From positions 129,604-193,603 of the forward strand of contig DBQM01000037.1 of the NCBI GenBank assembly GCA_002305725.1: 64,000 bases of DNA. Reading direction: 5' to 3'. Below the pieces are notes generated by a model. The model ran no database searches and had not been told where the DNA came from. It saw only the letters and a program-made list of their open reading frames with translations. Below are positions 1 to 8,235 of the stretch, piece after piece. A program made the translations under genes and the position numbers. Source of the DNA: Ruminococcus sp. UBA1394 (GTDB taxonomy: Bacteria > Bacillota > Clostridia > Oscillospirales > Ruminococcaceae). How positions within the stretch are numbered: position 1 is the first letter of the stretch; every line of letters begins with the position of its first letter.

Positions 1-1341
1 ATTATCCGGTTTTTCTGAATTTTCAGAACCGGTCATATCCTTTTCCAATGGCTTTTCTTCCGACTGTTCCTCTGTTTTTTCAGCCGGCTTTTCCTCTCTG
101 ACATTTACTGCAGCGGGTTCCGGCTGTCCTGCGGTTTTGTAGTACTCCGTTTCAACAGGAAGCTTTTTTCTGTGAAGCTTGACTGCGATTACCTCGCTGA
201 GAATGCTGTAAAGTACCGCAAACAGAGGTACAAATGCAATCATTCCGGCAAAACCGAACAGTCCGCCGCCCACGAAAATCGCAAACATTATCCAGAAAGA
301 TGAAAGTCCGAGAGAGTTTACGAGAATTTTCGGACCGAGAATATTGCCGTCAAACTGCTGGAGCAGCAAAATGAAAATTACAAATATAAGTGTTTTGTCG
401 GGTGTTGTAAGAAGAATAAGCAGTCCGCTTGGGATAGCGCCGATAAAAGGTCCGAAAAACGGAATCATGTTTGTTACGCCGACTATTACGCTTATAAGCA
501 CGGCATAGGTTTTCATGTTGAGAATTAGCATTCCGATAAAGCAGAGGATGCCTATTATAAGAGAGTCCAGCGCCTTTCCCGAAAGAAAGTTGCTGAAAGT
601 AGAATTGGCTCTTGACGCTACTGAAAGAATGTGAACACGTTTCTTCTCCGGGAACAGGGCATAAACTATTTTTTTGCATTGTGCAATAAGAGTTTCCTTG
701 CTGTAAAGGAGATATATCGAAATGATTATTCCGAGGACACAGTTTTTTATACCGCTGATAAGCGACCATGCGCTGTCGGTAAGGTTTGCAAGAATGCCGT
801 CCTTTGCAAGAAAACTGTCAAGCTTTGGCTCAAACTGGTTTACAGCTGAAATAACAAAATCCTGGATATTATTGAATTCGCTGTTGATGAAATCCTCTAT
901 TTTGGGATTGCTTTCAAGAGTATCGCTGATTTTTTCATTGAGAAATTTCTGGAGATTGTTCAGATATGTGGTTATATTCATGAATATGCTTTTTATCGTT
1001 CCGATTATCTCCGGAACAATTGAGCCGACAATTGCAATTACAATTCCCAGCATTACTATAAGAGAAACAGTTATACCGATCGCCCTTGTAATTTTCGGGT
1101 GTTTTTTCTTCCTGAATACAAACCGGTCAAGCTTTCTTTCAGTAAATTTCATTATAGGATTTAAAATATACGCTATGACAAGTCCCCAGGTAACAGGGGC
1201 GAGGACAGACAGTATTTTATGGAAATACGAAAGAAAGACATTGTATTTGAACACCATCGCAACGAGCAGCAGACATACTGAAAAAACGATTATGCAGTAA
1301 ACGGCAATGGTGTTGCTTTTTACGTTAAATTTTATCTTCAT
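1..1341 (-). CDS. AI-2E family transporter (PerM/YhhT-like), 3' end cut by window
   Basis: A 447-codon open frame runs from ATG at 1341 to the window edge without a stop, so the C-terminus is missing. It encodes a multi-pass inner membrane protein: a short basic N-terminus, one hydrophobic segment near residues 10-30, a charged/coiled stretch in the middle and a cluster of about six hydrophobic segments in the second half, the usual layout of the AI-2E family of putative exporters. The sequence around FFGPFIGAIPSGLL is typical of the family's second half. The last 60 residues form a Glu/Lys/Pro-rich cytoplasmic tail, which is variable in the family. Family members export autoinducer-2 or act as Na+/H+ antiporters; the substrate cannot be told here. 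Upstream lies a hairpin element, then the convergent-end of the NSS gene, so it is probably monocistronic. Confidence 0.85.
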   Translation of the reverse strand, partial: MKIKFNVKSNTIAVYCIIVFSVCLLLVAMVFKYNVFLSYFHKILSVLAPVTWGLVIAYILNPIMKFTERKLDRFVFRKKKHPKITRAIGITVSLIVMLGIVIAIVGSIVPEIIGTIKSIFMNITTYLNNLQKFLNEKISDTLESNPKIEDFINSEFNNIQDFVISAVNQFEPKLDSFLAKDGILANLTDSAWSLISGIKNCVLGIIISIYLLYSKETLIAQCKKIVYALFPEKKRVHILSVASRANSTFSNFLSGKALDSLIIGILCFIGMLILNMKTYAVLISVIVGVTNMIPFFGPFIGAIPSGLLILLTTPDKTLIFVIFILLLQQFDGNILGPKILVNSLGLSSFWIMFAIFVGGGLFGFAGMIAFVPLFAVLYSILSEVIAVKLHRKKLPVETEYYKTAGQPEPAAVNVREEKPAEKTEEQSEEKPLEKDMTGSENSEKPDN

Positions 1342-1419
1342 TAAAAACTCCAGTTACACTAATTTATATAGTACAGTTTTATTATACATCATTTTCTGCA
1401 AAAATGGAATAGATTTTTT

Positions 1420-1550
1420 ATAGTAAACTAAAAATATTTTTTTAGTTTACTATTAGCCGATATGCACGGAGCTTACGAAGTAAGCGGATGTGCAAGGCAA
1501 TAAAATAAATAATTATAGTGAACGCAAAATTATTTTTTGCGTTCACTATA
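1420..1550. repeat. triple-hairpin intergenic element (two matching hairpins flanking a third)
   Basis: Three hairpins in 131 bp. The first (1420-1453) has perfect arms beginning ATAGTAAACTAAAAA; the third (1514-1550) has 16-bp perfect arms beginning TATAGTGAACGCAAAA; the middle one has GCTTAC/GTAAGC at 1471-1485 inside TGCAC/GTGCA. The outer hairpins are the same design with paired substitutions that keep pairing. The 1514-1550 hairpin sits 5 bp after the stop of the sodium symporter gene and likely works as its terminator. The layout suggests a small non-autonomous repeat or paired terminator element. Confidence 0.6.
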
Positions 1551-1554
1551 AAAT

Positions 1555-2886
1555 TCAGATAAAAGAAGTTATAAAAATAATAAGGATCATGGCAGGGGCT
1601 AAAAATTTAATAAGGAATGAAATCGTTTTTCTGAAATAAATCTTATACTTGCCGCCTGATGACATCTCTCTGAACATCTCAGGCATTCCCCAGATATATC
1701 CTGTGAGAATACACATAAAGAAACCGCCTATGGGCATTAAAATCTTGTCGGAGAGAATCGTCAGAAAATCGAATATGCTTTCTCCCATAATTTTTACATT
1801 GCTGAGTAATCCAAAGGAAAGGGAGGCTGTGATTCCCACACCGGCAAAAACAATTCCGGGTATGATACAGGCTTTTGGTCTTGACCACTTGCGGCTGTCG
1901 ATAAAATATGACGCTATAACTTCCACAAGGGAAATCGAGGAGGTGACTGCGGCGAAAAAGACAAGTGCAAAAAATATTACCGCACATATCCTTCCGAATT
2001 TCATACTGCCGAAAACGTAGGGGAGAGTTCTGAAAATAAGTCCCGAGCCGCCCGAGGGTTCAAGTCCGAAAGCAAATACTGCCGGAAGAATCGCAAAGCA
2101 GGCAAGTACTGCTATTATAAGGTCAAACAGAGGAATGTAAAAGGCATTTTTCTGTATCGACGAATCACGGCTTAAATAACTGCCGTAGGTTATCAGCGTA
2201 CCCATTCCAAGACTTAAACTGAAAAAGACCTGTCCCATTGCGTTAAGAATAATACTGAAAATGTCTTTGAAACTGTTTATATGGGAAGTGTCGGGAATCA
2301 GAAAAAACTTTACGCCCTCTGACGCACCCGGCAGGGATACCGAGTTTATGGCAATAATGATTATAAATGCCGCAAGGAGAGGCAGAAATATTTTGCTGAT
2401 TTTTTCAATTCCGTTTGATATTCCCCGTATTACTATTATAATGCTGACAGCACAGAAAAGCAGCTGCCACAAAATCGGTTCTGCTGCGGATGATGAAAAG
2501 TTCTGAAAATATTCGTCCGGCTTATTTATGCCCGGTGTGAATATATAAGTGAACAGATATTTCATTACCCAGCCGCCGATAACTCCGTAATAGCAGAGTA
2601 TAATGAATGCGCCGAAAATTCCGGCAAATCCCACAAAGCCCCAGTTTTTATTCAGCTGCTGACAGGCACCGATAGCGTTAAGACGGGTATGTCTGCCGAT
2701 GGACATTTCCGCCATCAGAATAGGCGCACCAAGCAGTACAAGCAGTACTATATATATAATAAGGAAAATTCCTCCGCCGTTCATACCGACCACATACGGA
2801 AACTTCCAGAGGTTTCCCAGTCCGACTGCCGAGCCGGCTGCCGCCATAAGAAATCCGAAATTTGATGACCATTGCTCTCTTTTCAT
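1555..2886 (-). CDS. sodium-dependent transporter, neurotransmitter:sodium symporter (NSS/SNF) family
   Basis: 443 residues, the usual length for bacterial 11-helix NSS proteins such as MhsT or TnaT, which import amino acids with Na+. The N-terminus carries the family hallmark: a helix with WSSNFGFLMAAAGSAVGLGN followed by WKFPYVVGMNGGG, which in LeuT-fold proteins builds the unwound TM1 region that binds Na+ and substrate. GQVFFSLSLGMG in the middle matches the TM6 region. Start at ATG 2886 gives the conserved MKREQW N-terminus. It ends 5 bp before a strong hairpin. Neighbours give no clue to substrate; a tryptophan/hydrophobic amino-acid transporter is the likeliest role by family only. Confidence 0.9.
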   Translation of the reverse strand: MKREQWSSNFGFLMAAAGSAVGLGNLWKFPYVVGMNGGGIFLIIYIVLLVLLGAPILMAEMSIGRHTRLNAIGACQQLNKNWGFVGFAGIFGAFIILCYYGVIGGWVMKYLFTYIFTPGINKPDEYFQNFSSSAAEPILWQLLFCAVSIIIVIRGISNGIEKISKIFLPLLAAFIIIIAINSVSLPGASEGVKFFLIPDTSHINSFKDIFSIILNAMGQVFFSLSLGMGTLITYGSYLSRDSSIQKNAFYIPLFDLIIAVLACFAILPAVFAFGLEPSGGSGLIFRTLPYVFGSMKFGRICAVIFFALVFFAAVTSSISLVEVIASYFIDSRKWSRPKACIIPGIVFAGVGITASLSFGLLSNVKIMGESIFDFLTILSDKILMPIGGFFMCILTGYIWGMPEMFREMSSGGKYKIYFRKTISFLIKFLAPAMILIIFITSFI

Positions 2887-3077
2887 AGCTTTCTCCGTTT
2901 ATGAATGTTTTTTAGTATTATGTGCGGATTAATGTGAATTATGAAAATGATTTTTGTCTGTGAAAACGCAAATCGTCTGAATTTTTTTAAAAAGAATCGT
3001 TCTGCTTTTTTATTAGTATAGACATCGTGGAACAAGTCATACTAAATATGAAATGTATCAATACGGAGGACGGTAAT

Positions 3078-3932
3078 ATGCATCGAAAAGACTATTTGAA
3101 GGGCTGGTATTTCAAATGCAGTAACGAAACTAAAACAATCGCTTTTATTCCGGCATTTCACAGAAATAACCATAAAGAAACTGCATCACTGCAGATTATT
3201 GCAGATGATGCAGCTTTCAGTATTCAATTTCAATCTTTAGAGTATCGTGAAAATCCGCTGACAGTTAAAATCGGTGAAAATGTTTTCTCTGAAAAGGAAA
3301 TCCGGCTGAACATTAAAAATGACAGGCTCTCTGCAAATGGAGTACTTCATTTGCATGGTCTTTCGCCGATTAATTATGACATCATGGGACCTTTCAGATT
3401 TGTTCCGTTTATGCAGTGCAGACACAGTATTTACAGTATGCGGCATAAGATTGACGGACAAATAACAATCAACGGACAGCAGTATGTTTTTAAAAACGGA
3501 CTGGGATACATTGAGGGAGACTGCGGCAGTTCTTTTCCCAAAGAATATATCTGGACGCAGTGTATTTTCAGAAACGGTTCGCTGATGCTGTCTGCTGCTG
3601 ATATTCCTTTTTCTGTAGTTCACTTTACAGGAATTATCGGCGTAGTTCTGTTAAACGGAAAAGAGTATCGCATTGCCACCTATCTGGGCGCTGAAGTAAA
3701 GCATACCGGCAAGGATACCGTTACTGTAAAACAGGGAGATTATCAGCTGACAGCAAAGCTGCTCCGGAAGAATTCCCATCCCCTTGCTGCACCCAGTCAT
3801 GGCAGAATGAACCGGACTATTCATGAAAGTGTTTCCTGTAAGGCGTACTATAAGTTTTCGTATAAAGGAAAAGTCCTGCTGGAATTTATCAGCGACAGAG
3901 CGAGCTTTGAATCTGAATACAAAATTCATTAA
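3078..3932 (+). CDS. tocopherol cyclase-like protein
   Basis: 284 residues from ATG 3078, which has a GGAGG site at 3065-3069 eight bases upstream; an in-frame ATG at 3027 is less well placed. The segment GYIEGDCGSSFPKEYIWTQC (residues about 153-172) matches the most conserved block of the tocopherol cyclase/DUF family, and the preceding GPFRFVPFMQCRHSIYSM also fits. In plants the family closes the chromanol ring of vitamin E; bacterial members in Firmicutes have no established substrate and probably bind a lipid or isoprenoid in a beta-barrel. No signal peptide. Its last four bases overlap the stop of the convergent 4Fe-4S gene. Confidence 0.75.
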   Translation: MHRKDYLKGWYFKCSNETKTIAFIPAFHRNNHKETASLQIIADDAAFSIQFQSLEYRENPLTVKIGENVFSEKEIRLNIKNDRLSANGVLHLHGLSPINYDIMGPFRFVPFMQCRHSIYSMRHKIDGQITINGQQYVFKNGLGYIEGDCGSSFPKEYIWTQCIFRNGSLMLSAADIPFSVVHFTGIIGVVLLNGKEYRIATYLGAEVKHTGKDTVTVKQGDYQLTAKLLRKNSHPLAAPSHGRMNRTIHESVSCKAYYKFSYKGKVLLEFISDRASFESEYKIH

Positions 3933-4627
3933 TCTGTAATTCTGCCGTCTGTGGAAATAATCACAACCTGCCACGGAATAAACTTTCCGCTTGCCTGCAA
4001 TGCCTGCTTTGCTGCATTTTCGATACCTCCGCAGCATGGCACTTCCATGCGTACAATTGTCAGACTTTTTATGTTGTTGTTTGAAATTATCTGCGTAAGC
4101 TTTTCGGCATAATCGCCCTCGTCCAGCTTGGGACATCCAATCAGCGTAATGCGGTTTCTGATAAAATCCTCATGGAATCTGCCATATGCATAGGCTGTAC
4201 AGTCCGCTGCGATAAGCAGGTCTGCTCCATCAAAATAAGGTGCATTCACAGGCACAAGCTTAATCTGCACAGGCCATTGTGAAAGCCGGCTGACTGATGG
4301 TGTGCCGTCAGAAAGGGCGGCAGTTTTTTCTCTTTTAATTGATTTTGACTGCGTCCCCGGACAACCGCAGGGGAGTGCCTCTGATGATTTTTTTGCTTTT
4401 GCAGCAAGTACTGCCGCTTCATTGTAGGCAGGTGCTTCACGTTCTTCAAAAGTGATTGCGTTTGTGGGACAAGCCGGAAGACAGTCGCCCAGACCGTCGC
4501 AGTAGTCCTCACACAGCAGCTTAGCCTTTCCGTTCACCATTCCGATAGCGCCCTCATGACAGGCAGCAGCACATGCACCGCAGCCATTGCATTTTTCTTC
4601 ATTTATTTTTATGATTTTTCGTATCAT
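3929..4627 (-). CDS. 4Fe-4S dicluster ferredoxin-like protein
   Basis: 232 residues from ATG 4627, chosen because AGGAGG lies at 4635-4640. The N-terminus has an 8Fe-8S ferredoxin module: CNGCGACAAACHEGAI near residues 13-28 and a second cluster motif CEDYCDGLGDCLPACP near 41-56. The remainder is a C-terminal domain with VPCCGG near residue 198 and no recognised enzyme motif. Similar proteins sit beside Crp/Fnr regulators in Clostridia and probably pass electrons or sense redox state. It is divergent from the Crp/Fnr gene across 93 bp that contain a perfect palindromic operator, so joint control is likely. Confidence 0.85.
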   Translation of the reverse strand: MIRKIIKINEEKCNGCGACAAACHEGAIGMVNGKAKLLCEDYCDGLGDCLPACPTNAITFEEREAPAYNEAAVLAAKAKKSSEALPCGCPGTQSKSIKREKTAALSDGTPSVSRLSQWPVQIKLVPVNAPYFDGADLLIAADCTAYAYGRFHEDFIRNRITLIGCPKLDEGDYAEKLTQIISNNNIKSLTIVRMEVPCCGGIENAAKQALQASGKFIPWQVVIISTDGRITD

Positions 4628-4647
4628 AACGAAACCTCCTTTATTTT

Positions 4648-4676
4648 TTGACCTTGTGATTTTATTATAGTATAAT
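4648..4676 (+). promoter_or_regulatory. sigma-70-type promoter of the Crp/Fnr gene
   Basis: TTGACC at 4648-4653, 17-bp spacer, TATAAT at 4671-4676. Transcription would start near 4683. A divergent minus-strand pair TTCAAC-17-TATACT overlaps it and could serve the 4Fe-4S gene. Confidence 0.7.
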
Positions 4677-4690
4677 AGAATAAAAAAGTA

Positions 4691-4706
4691 TGTTGAATTT
4701 TCAACA
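4691..4706. promoter_or_regulatory. Crp/Fnr-family operator palindrome
   Basis: TGTTGA-ATTT-TCAACA, a perfect 6-4-6 inverted repeat of the FNR/CRP-like class. It lies just downstream of the predicted plus-strand start point, a position expected for autorepression, and overlaps the candidate -35 box of the divergent 4Fe-4S gene. Confidence 0.65.
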
Positions 4707-4720
4707 AATGGAGAATTTTT

Positions 4721-5383
4721 ATGGAGAAATATCTGGGAATACTGAGTAAATGCAGATTGTTTGAGAATATGGAAAATGAAAATATTACGGCAATGCTGGA
4801 CTGCCTTGGAGCAGAAGTACATTCCTGCGGGAAAAATCAGAACATCTTTATCGAAGGAGAACCGGCATCTCATATGGGGATAATGCTGTCCGGGAAAGCG
4901 AATATAATTCGTATGGACTTTTACGGTAACAGGAGTATTGTTACTGTCATTGAACCGCCGCAGCTTTTCGGGGAATCATTTGGCTGTGCGGAAACAAAGT
5001 CCGTTCCTGTGAATGTGGTTGCTGAAAGTGACTGCGAAATCATGCTGATTGACATTCGTAAAATTTTGCATCCATGCTGCAATGCCTGCGAATTTCACAG
5101 CAGAATGATTTTTAATCTGATGAAATCCATTGCTGAAAAAAATCTGCTTTTGAATCAGAAAATTGAGATTATATCCGGACGCACCACGAGAGAAAAGCTG
5201 ATGACTTACCTGATGATTCAGGCAAAGGAGCATGGCAGCAGTTTTACCATTCCTTATGACAGGCAGGGACTTGCGGATTTCCTTGAAGCTGACAGGAGTG
5301 GACTGTCTGCGGAAATCAGCAAACTGCGAAAGGAAAATGTGATTGAGTGCAAAAGAAATTTTTTCAGATTATTGGAAAAATAA
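4721..5383 (+). CDS. Crp/Fnr family transcriptional regulator
   Basis: 220 residues, normal family length. Residues about 10-120 form the cyclic-nucleotide-binding-like sensor fold (GEPASHMGIMLSGKANII, then FGESFG). Residues about 165-215 form the winged helix with recognition region RQGLADFLEADRSGLSAEIS, typical of Crp DNA-binding domains. A Cys-rich segment HPCCNACEFH near residue 110, before the dimerisation helix, is common in clostridial members and might bind a metal or Fe-S cluster (inference). No N-terminal FNR-type four-Cys motif is seen. GGAG precedes ATG 4721. It likely binds the palindrome at 4691-4706. Confidence 0.9.
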   Translation: MEKYLGILSKCRLFENMENENITAMLDCLGAEVHSCGKNQNIFIEGEPASHMGIMLSGKANIIRMDFYGNRSIVTVIEPPQLFGESFGCAETKSVPVNVVAESDCEIMLIDIRKILHPCCNACEFHSRMIFNLMKSIAEKNLLLNQKIEIISGRTTREKLMTYLMIQAKEHGSSFTIPYDRQGLADFLEADRSGLSAEISKLRKENVIECKRNFFRLLEK

Positions 5384-5386
5384 CAA

Positions 5387-6060
5387 TTGCAGAGTGATAT
5401 TATACAGAGAAAAGTCTTAACTGTACGAATTCCTGTTTCATGGCATAACCATCTTGACTCTGATTTCAATATTAACGAGGAATGGCTCGGCAAGGTAAGT
5501 GAAATTGTAAACTATGCTCTTTCACAGGATATGTATGTTATTCTTAATATACATCATGACTGTGAAAAATCTTCGGGCTTTACAAGTCCCGACTATGATC
5601 CGGAATGGGCAGCCGGAAATAAGGATTGTTATATTTATCCGGACAATGAGCATCTTGAATCTTCCATAAAATATGTTACTAAAATATGGGAACAGCTTGG
5701 TGAAGAATTTAAGGATTGTGATAATCATCTTGTTTTTGAAACAATGAACGAACCGCGTCAGGTAGGAAATATTCATGAATGGTGGTATGCTGATGATGAG
5801 TGCTGTCACGAAGCACTTGAATGTATCACACAGATAAATCAGGCGGCTGTTGACGCAATCAGAAAGACCGGCGGAAACAACAGTAACCGTTACATAATGG
5901 TACCTGCAACATCAGCCAAGGCTGAGGCAGCAATGCAGAGCAAGTATTTCAAAATGCCTGAGGATTCTGCAAAGGACAGACTTATTCTCTCAGTTCACGC
6001 ATATGAACCTTTTGACTTCTCCATGAACAAAACAATCACGGCGAAATACGATGTAATAAT
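5387..6060 (+). pseudogene. GH5 endoglucanase fragment (truncated at both ends)
   Basis: The frame begins 3 bp after the Crp/Fnr stop with no ATG or ribosome site and starts mid-domain at VRIPVSWHNHLDSDFNINEE, a conserved strand of GH5 subfamily 4 cellulases. NIHHDC and the acid/base loop FETMNEPR are present, and SVHAYEPFDFSMN marks the next conserved strand, but the sequence then diverges near 6040-6060 before the nucleophile-bearing strand. The N-terminal third, the catalytic nucleophile and the signal peptide are all missing, so it cannot encode an active cellulase. It appears to be a gene fragment brought next to the regulator by rearrangement. An intact GH5 gene lies at 25447-27729 but is not closely similar in sequence. 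Confidence 0.8.
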
Positions 6061-7451
6061 GATAAAGCTGAGTGGTACTGTGCAGGCGGCGGTATATATT
6101 TTGAATATCCTTTTGATAAAGAGGAAGACAGAAAACTCATACATAAAGAATACAAATTCAACCAGGGAAATACCAAGATAGAAGTGGATTTCACAGATAA
6201 TACATCTTTTATCTATGAGGAAAAGCCATTCAGTGCGGATATAATGAGTGTATCTGAGGAATGCTTTTATATTTCACCGGTATGGTGGTCAATGGCGAGT
6301 ACTTCCTACGATAATCACAATGATGATGTTATTCTTGATATAAGCAGCATAGATATACAGTATCGTGAAAACGCTTCAGCTGTACAGAATAAAAATTATA
6401 AGCCGCAGATAAGCGATATCGGGACTATTTATCCTTCAGGCACTCCATATACCCTCAACAGCTTTATATTCTTCTATATTACAGAAGACAAGCAGGGAAA
6501 TATTGTTGAGTTAAACAGCGGTAATACAGAATTCAGCGATGCAGAACGTGATATAGCTGATATAGCAGAGGATAAAGCTTATCATAATATAAAGATAGAC
6601 AATCTGAAATATAAATATTTTACTGCTTCAACAGAAGATTTTAATATACACATATTTATACACAATACGCTTGCAAATCAGAGCGGAGGTATCCTGGCTA
6701 TAATTTCTGTATTGTCAGGAGGATTTGTTCTGCTGGTGGTTTTTATTCTGATTTATTTTGTTTCGGGCAGAGCGGTAAAGCCTATAAAGGAGGGTTATGA
6801 AAAGCAGAATCAGTTTATTTCAAATGCAAGCCATGAACTTAAAACTCCGATAACAGTTATTTCAGCTACTACCCAGCTGATGAAAAAGAAATTGGGTACA
6901 GATACTCTTCTGGGCTGCATACAGTCACAGTCAGAAAAGATGGGCAGACTTGTCAATGAGATGCTGACACTTACAAGAATCACGGATTCGGGAAGACAGT
7001 TAAACGAGTTTAAACAGTTTGACCTGAGTAAAACTGTCAAAAAAATGCACTTTATTTTGAAGGCAGGGCCTTTGAAGAAGGCAAGGAAATCAAGACTGAC
7101 ATTCAGGAAAATGTCATGTTTAACGGAATTGAGAATAAAATAGACGAGCTTCTGGGAATACTGCTTGATAATGCATTGAAATATTCTGATGATGGGTCAT
7201 CAATAGTACTGGAGCTTCATTCAGAGAAGGATACAATTACGCTATGCTGTAAAAATAAGTGTCAGGGATTTGATGAGAAGAATATACCTCATATGTTTGA
7301 ACGCTTTTACAGAGGTGACAAAGCTCATTCTGAAATGCGGGAGGGCTTCGGACTTGGTCTTGCTATAGCAGATGAAATAGTTAATATTCATAAAGGAACA
7401 ATAAATGCGGAATATCTGGATAACTGCGTGACTCTTATAATAAAATTGTAG
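6061..7451 (+). pseudogene. chimeric remnant: unknown fragment plus frameshifted sensor histidine kinase
   Basis: One frame is open from about 6061 (with no good start) to 7143. Residues encoded at about 6061-6360 (AEWYCAGGGIYFEYPFDKEE onward) belong to an unrecognised protein. After about 6370 the frame becomes a histidine kinase: extracytoplasmic loop, one membrane segment near 6690-6760, HisKA box SNASHELKTPITVI near 6820-6860. The frame then shifts near 7040-7060; the other frame continues with FEEGKEIKTDIQENVMFNGI, the ATPase N box LLDNALKYSDDG and G box FGLGLAIADEI, ending at 7451. The first membrane helix and sensor N-terminus are lost as well, so the gene is dead. No response regulator remains beside it. 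Confidence 0.75.
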
Positions 7452-7471
7452 AATATGGTAAACCATTAAAT

Positions 7472-7502
7472 AATTGCACCTGAAAGACAGGTGCAATTTT
7501 TG
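7472..7502 (+). terminator. intrinsic terminator
   Basis: Perfect 10-bp stem ATTGCACCTG/CAGGTGCAAT with a 5-base loop and a following T run, 20 bp after the kinase remnant. Confidence 0.8.
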
Positions 7503-7532
7503 GTATTTAAATACATCCGGTCTAAGCGTAAT

Positions 7533-7627
7533 TTCTGAATAAAAAACCGGATTCCAAAAAAATGAAATCCGGAATGTCCTGCCGGGGTCACCCGGCTGGT
7601 ACGGGTGACAGGATCTTTTTCTGTCAC
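7533..7627. other. overlapping hairpins, attenuator-like, no clear gene
   Basis: On the minus strand CCGGATT/AATCCGG with a T run is terminator-like (about 7540-7573). On the plus strand GTCACCC (7587-7593) can pair with GGGTGAC (7603-7609), while GTGACAG (7605-7611) can pair with CTGTCAC (7621-7627); the two stems share five bases and exclude each other. A 65-codon plus frame at 7562-7759 crosses this region but has no ribosome site and no recognised similarity. Confidence 0.4.
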
Positions 7628-7932
7628 TTGATTTCGGAAACAGTAAAACAGCTTGAAATACATTACAGAGGTATGCGTGTTGAAGGACTTCACCCCGGTA
7701 TTTTTCAGAATATAGAACTGACAATATATTTTGACAGGATTATCAGAAGAAAAAAGTAATGAAGTTTTGCCACTCGTTGACTTCTGAAGAATATTATTGG
7801 TTATACGAGAAATTAATCCCTGTGAAATTTCGTTTATTATGTCGCTGCCAAATTTCTGATATGTATTTTAACAAAAAAATTGTCACATATTGTGCTAAAT
7901 TGATATTTTTGTTTGCATTTTCTTGAAAGTTA

Positions 7933-7961
7933 TTGACAAATTGCCGGATTAATGATAGGAT
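7933..7961 (+). promoter_or_regulatory. promoter of the response-regulator/PocR-kinase operon
   Basis: Consensus TTGACA at 7933-7938, 17-bp spacer, TAGGAT at 7956-7961. It predicts an RNA starting near 7968 and hence a leader of about 265 nt before the first gene. Confidence 0.7.
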
Positions 7962-8040
7962 AAAAACATAATTACTGAAAATTCGACAAATTCCGACAAT
8001 GCTGTACAAATTATGCAGATATGAAGAATATACAAGCTAT

Positions 8041-8175
8041 ATAGATGAGGCAAGTAAAACTTGCCGAAATCTATTTGCCGTATTTTGCAGTTGCCCTTCC
8101 AGTAACGAGCAAAATGGCACTTTTAATAAATTATTGCTCCAGCCAATTTGGCAAGGTTTAATTGGTGGAGCAATA
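8041..8175 (+). ncRNA. structured 5' leader with three consecutive hairpins (unassigned)
   Basis: Hairpin 1 (8041-8074): ATAGAT/ATCTAT and GGCAAG/CTTGCC separated by symmetrical purine bulges. Hairpin 2 (8077-8118): GCC-GT bulge-ATTTTGC pairs with GCAAAATGGC. Hairpin 3 (8132-8175): perfect 10-bp TATTGCTCCA/TGGAGCAATA, continued by CCAATT/AATTGG. They fill the long leader between the promoter at 7933 and the start at 8236. No match to a riboswitch consensus I know, and no terminator run follows hairpin 3, so translational control or RNA stability is more likely than attenuation. Confidence 0.5.
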
Positions 8176-8235
8176 AAAATCGAAGCAATATTTGTGCAGA
8201 AATCAAATCATCATCAAGAAAGGACTGATGAAAAA

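Noticed and set aside
722..1300. Plus-strand 192-codon ORF
   Set aside because: Antisense shadow of the AI-2E transporter gene, which is open on the minus strand through the window start.
4721..5383. FNR-type oxygen sensor
   Set aside because: The N-terminal four-Cys cluster motif of FNR is absent; only a short internal Cys group is seen.
7562..7759. 65-codon plus-strand ORF after the kinase remnant
   Set aside because: No ribosome site, begins inside hairpins and has no recognised similarity; kept only as part of a structured region.
7999..8235. N-terminal extension of the response regulator from 7999
   Set aside because: The extension covers the three-hairpin leader, and only ATG 8236 has a ribosome site and begins a recognisable domain.
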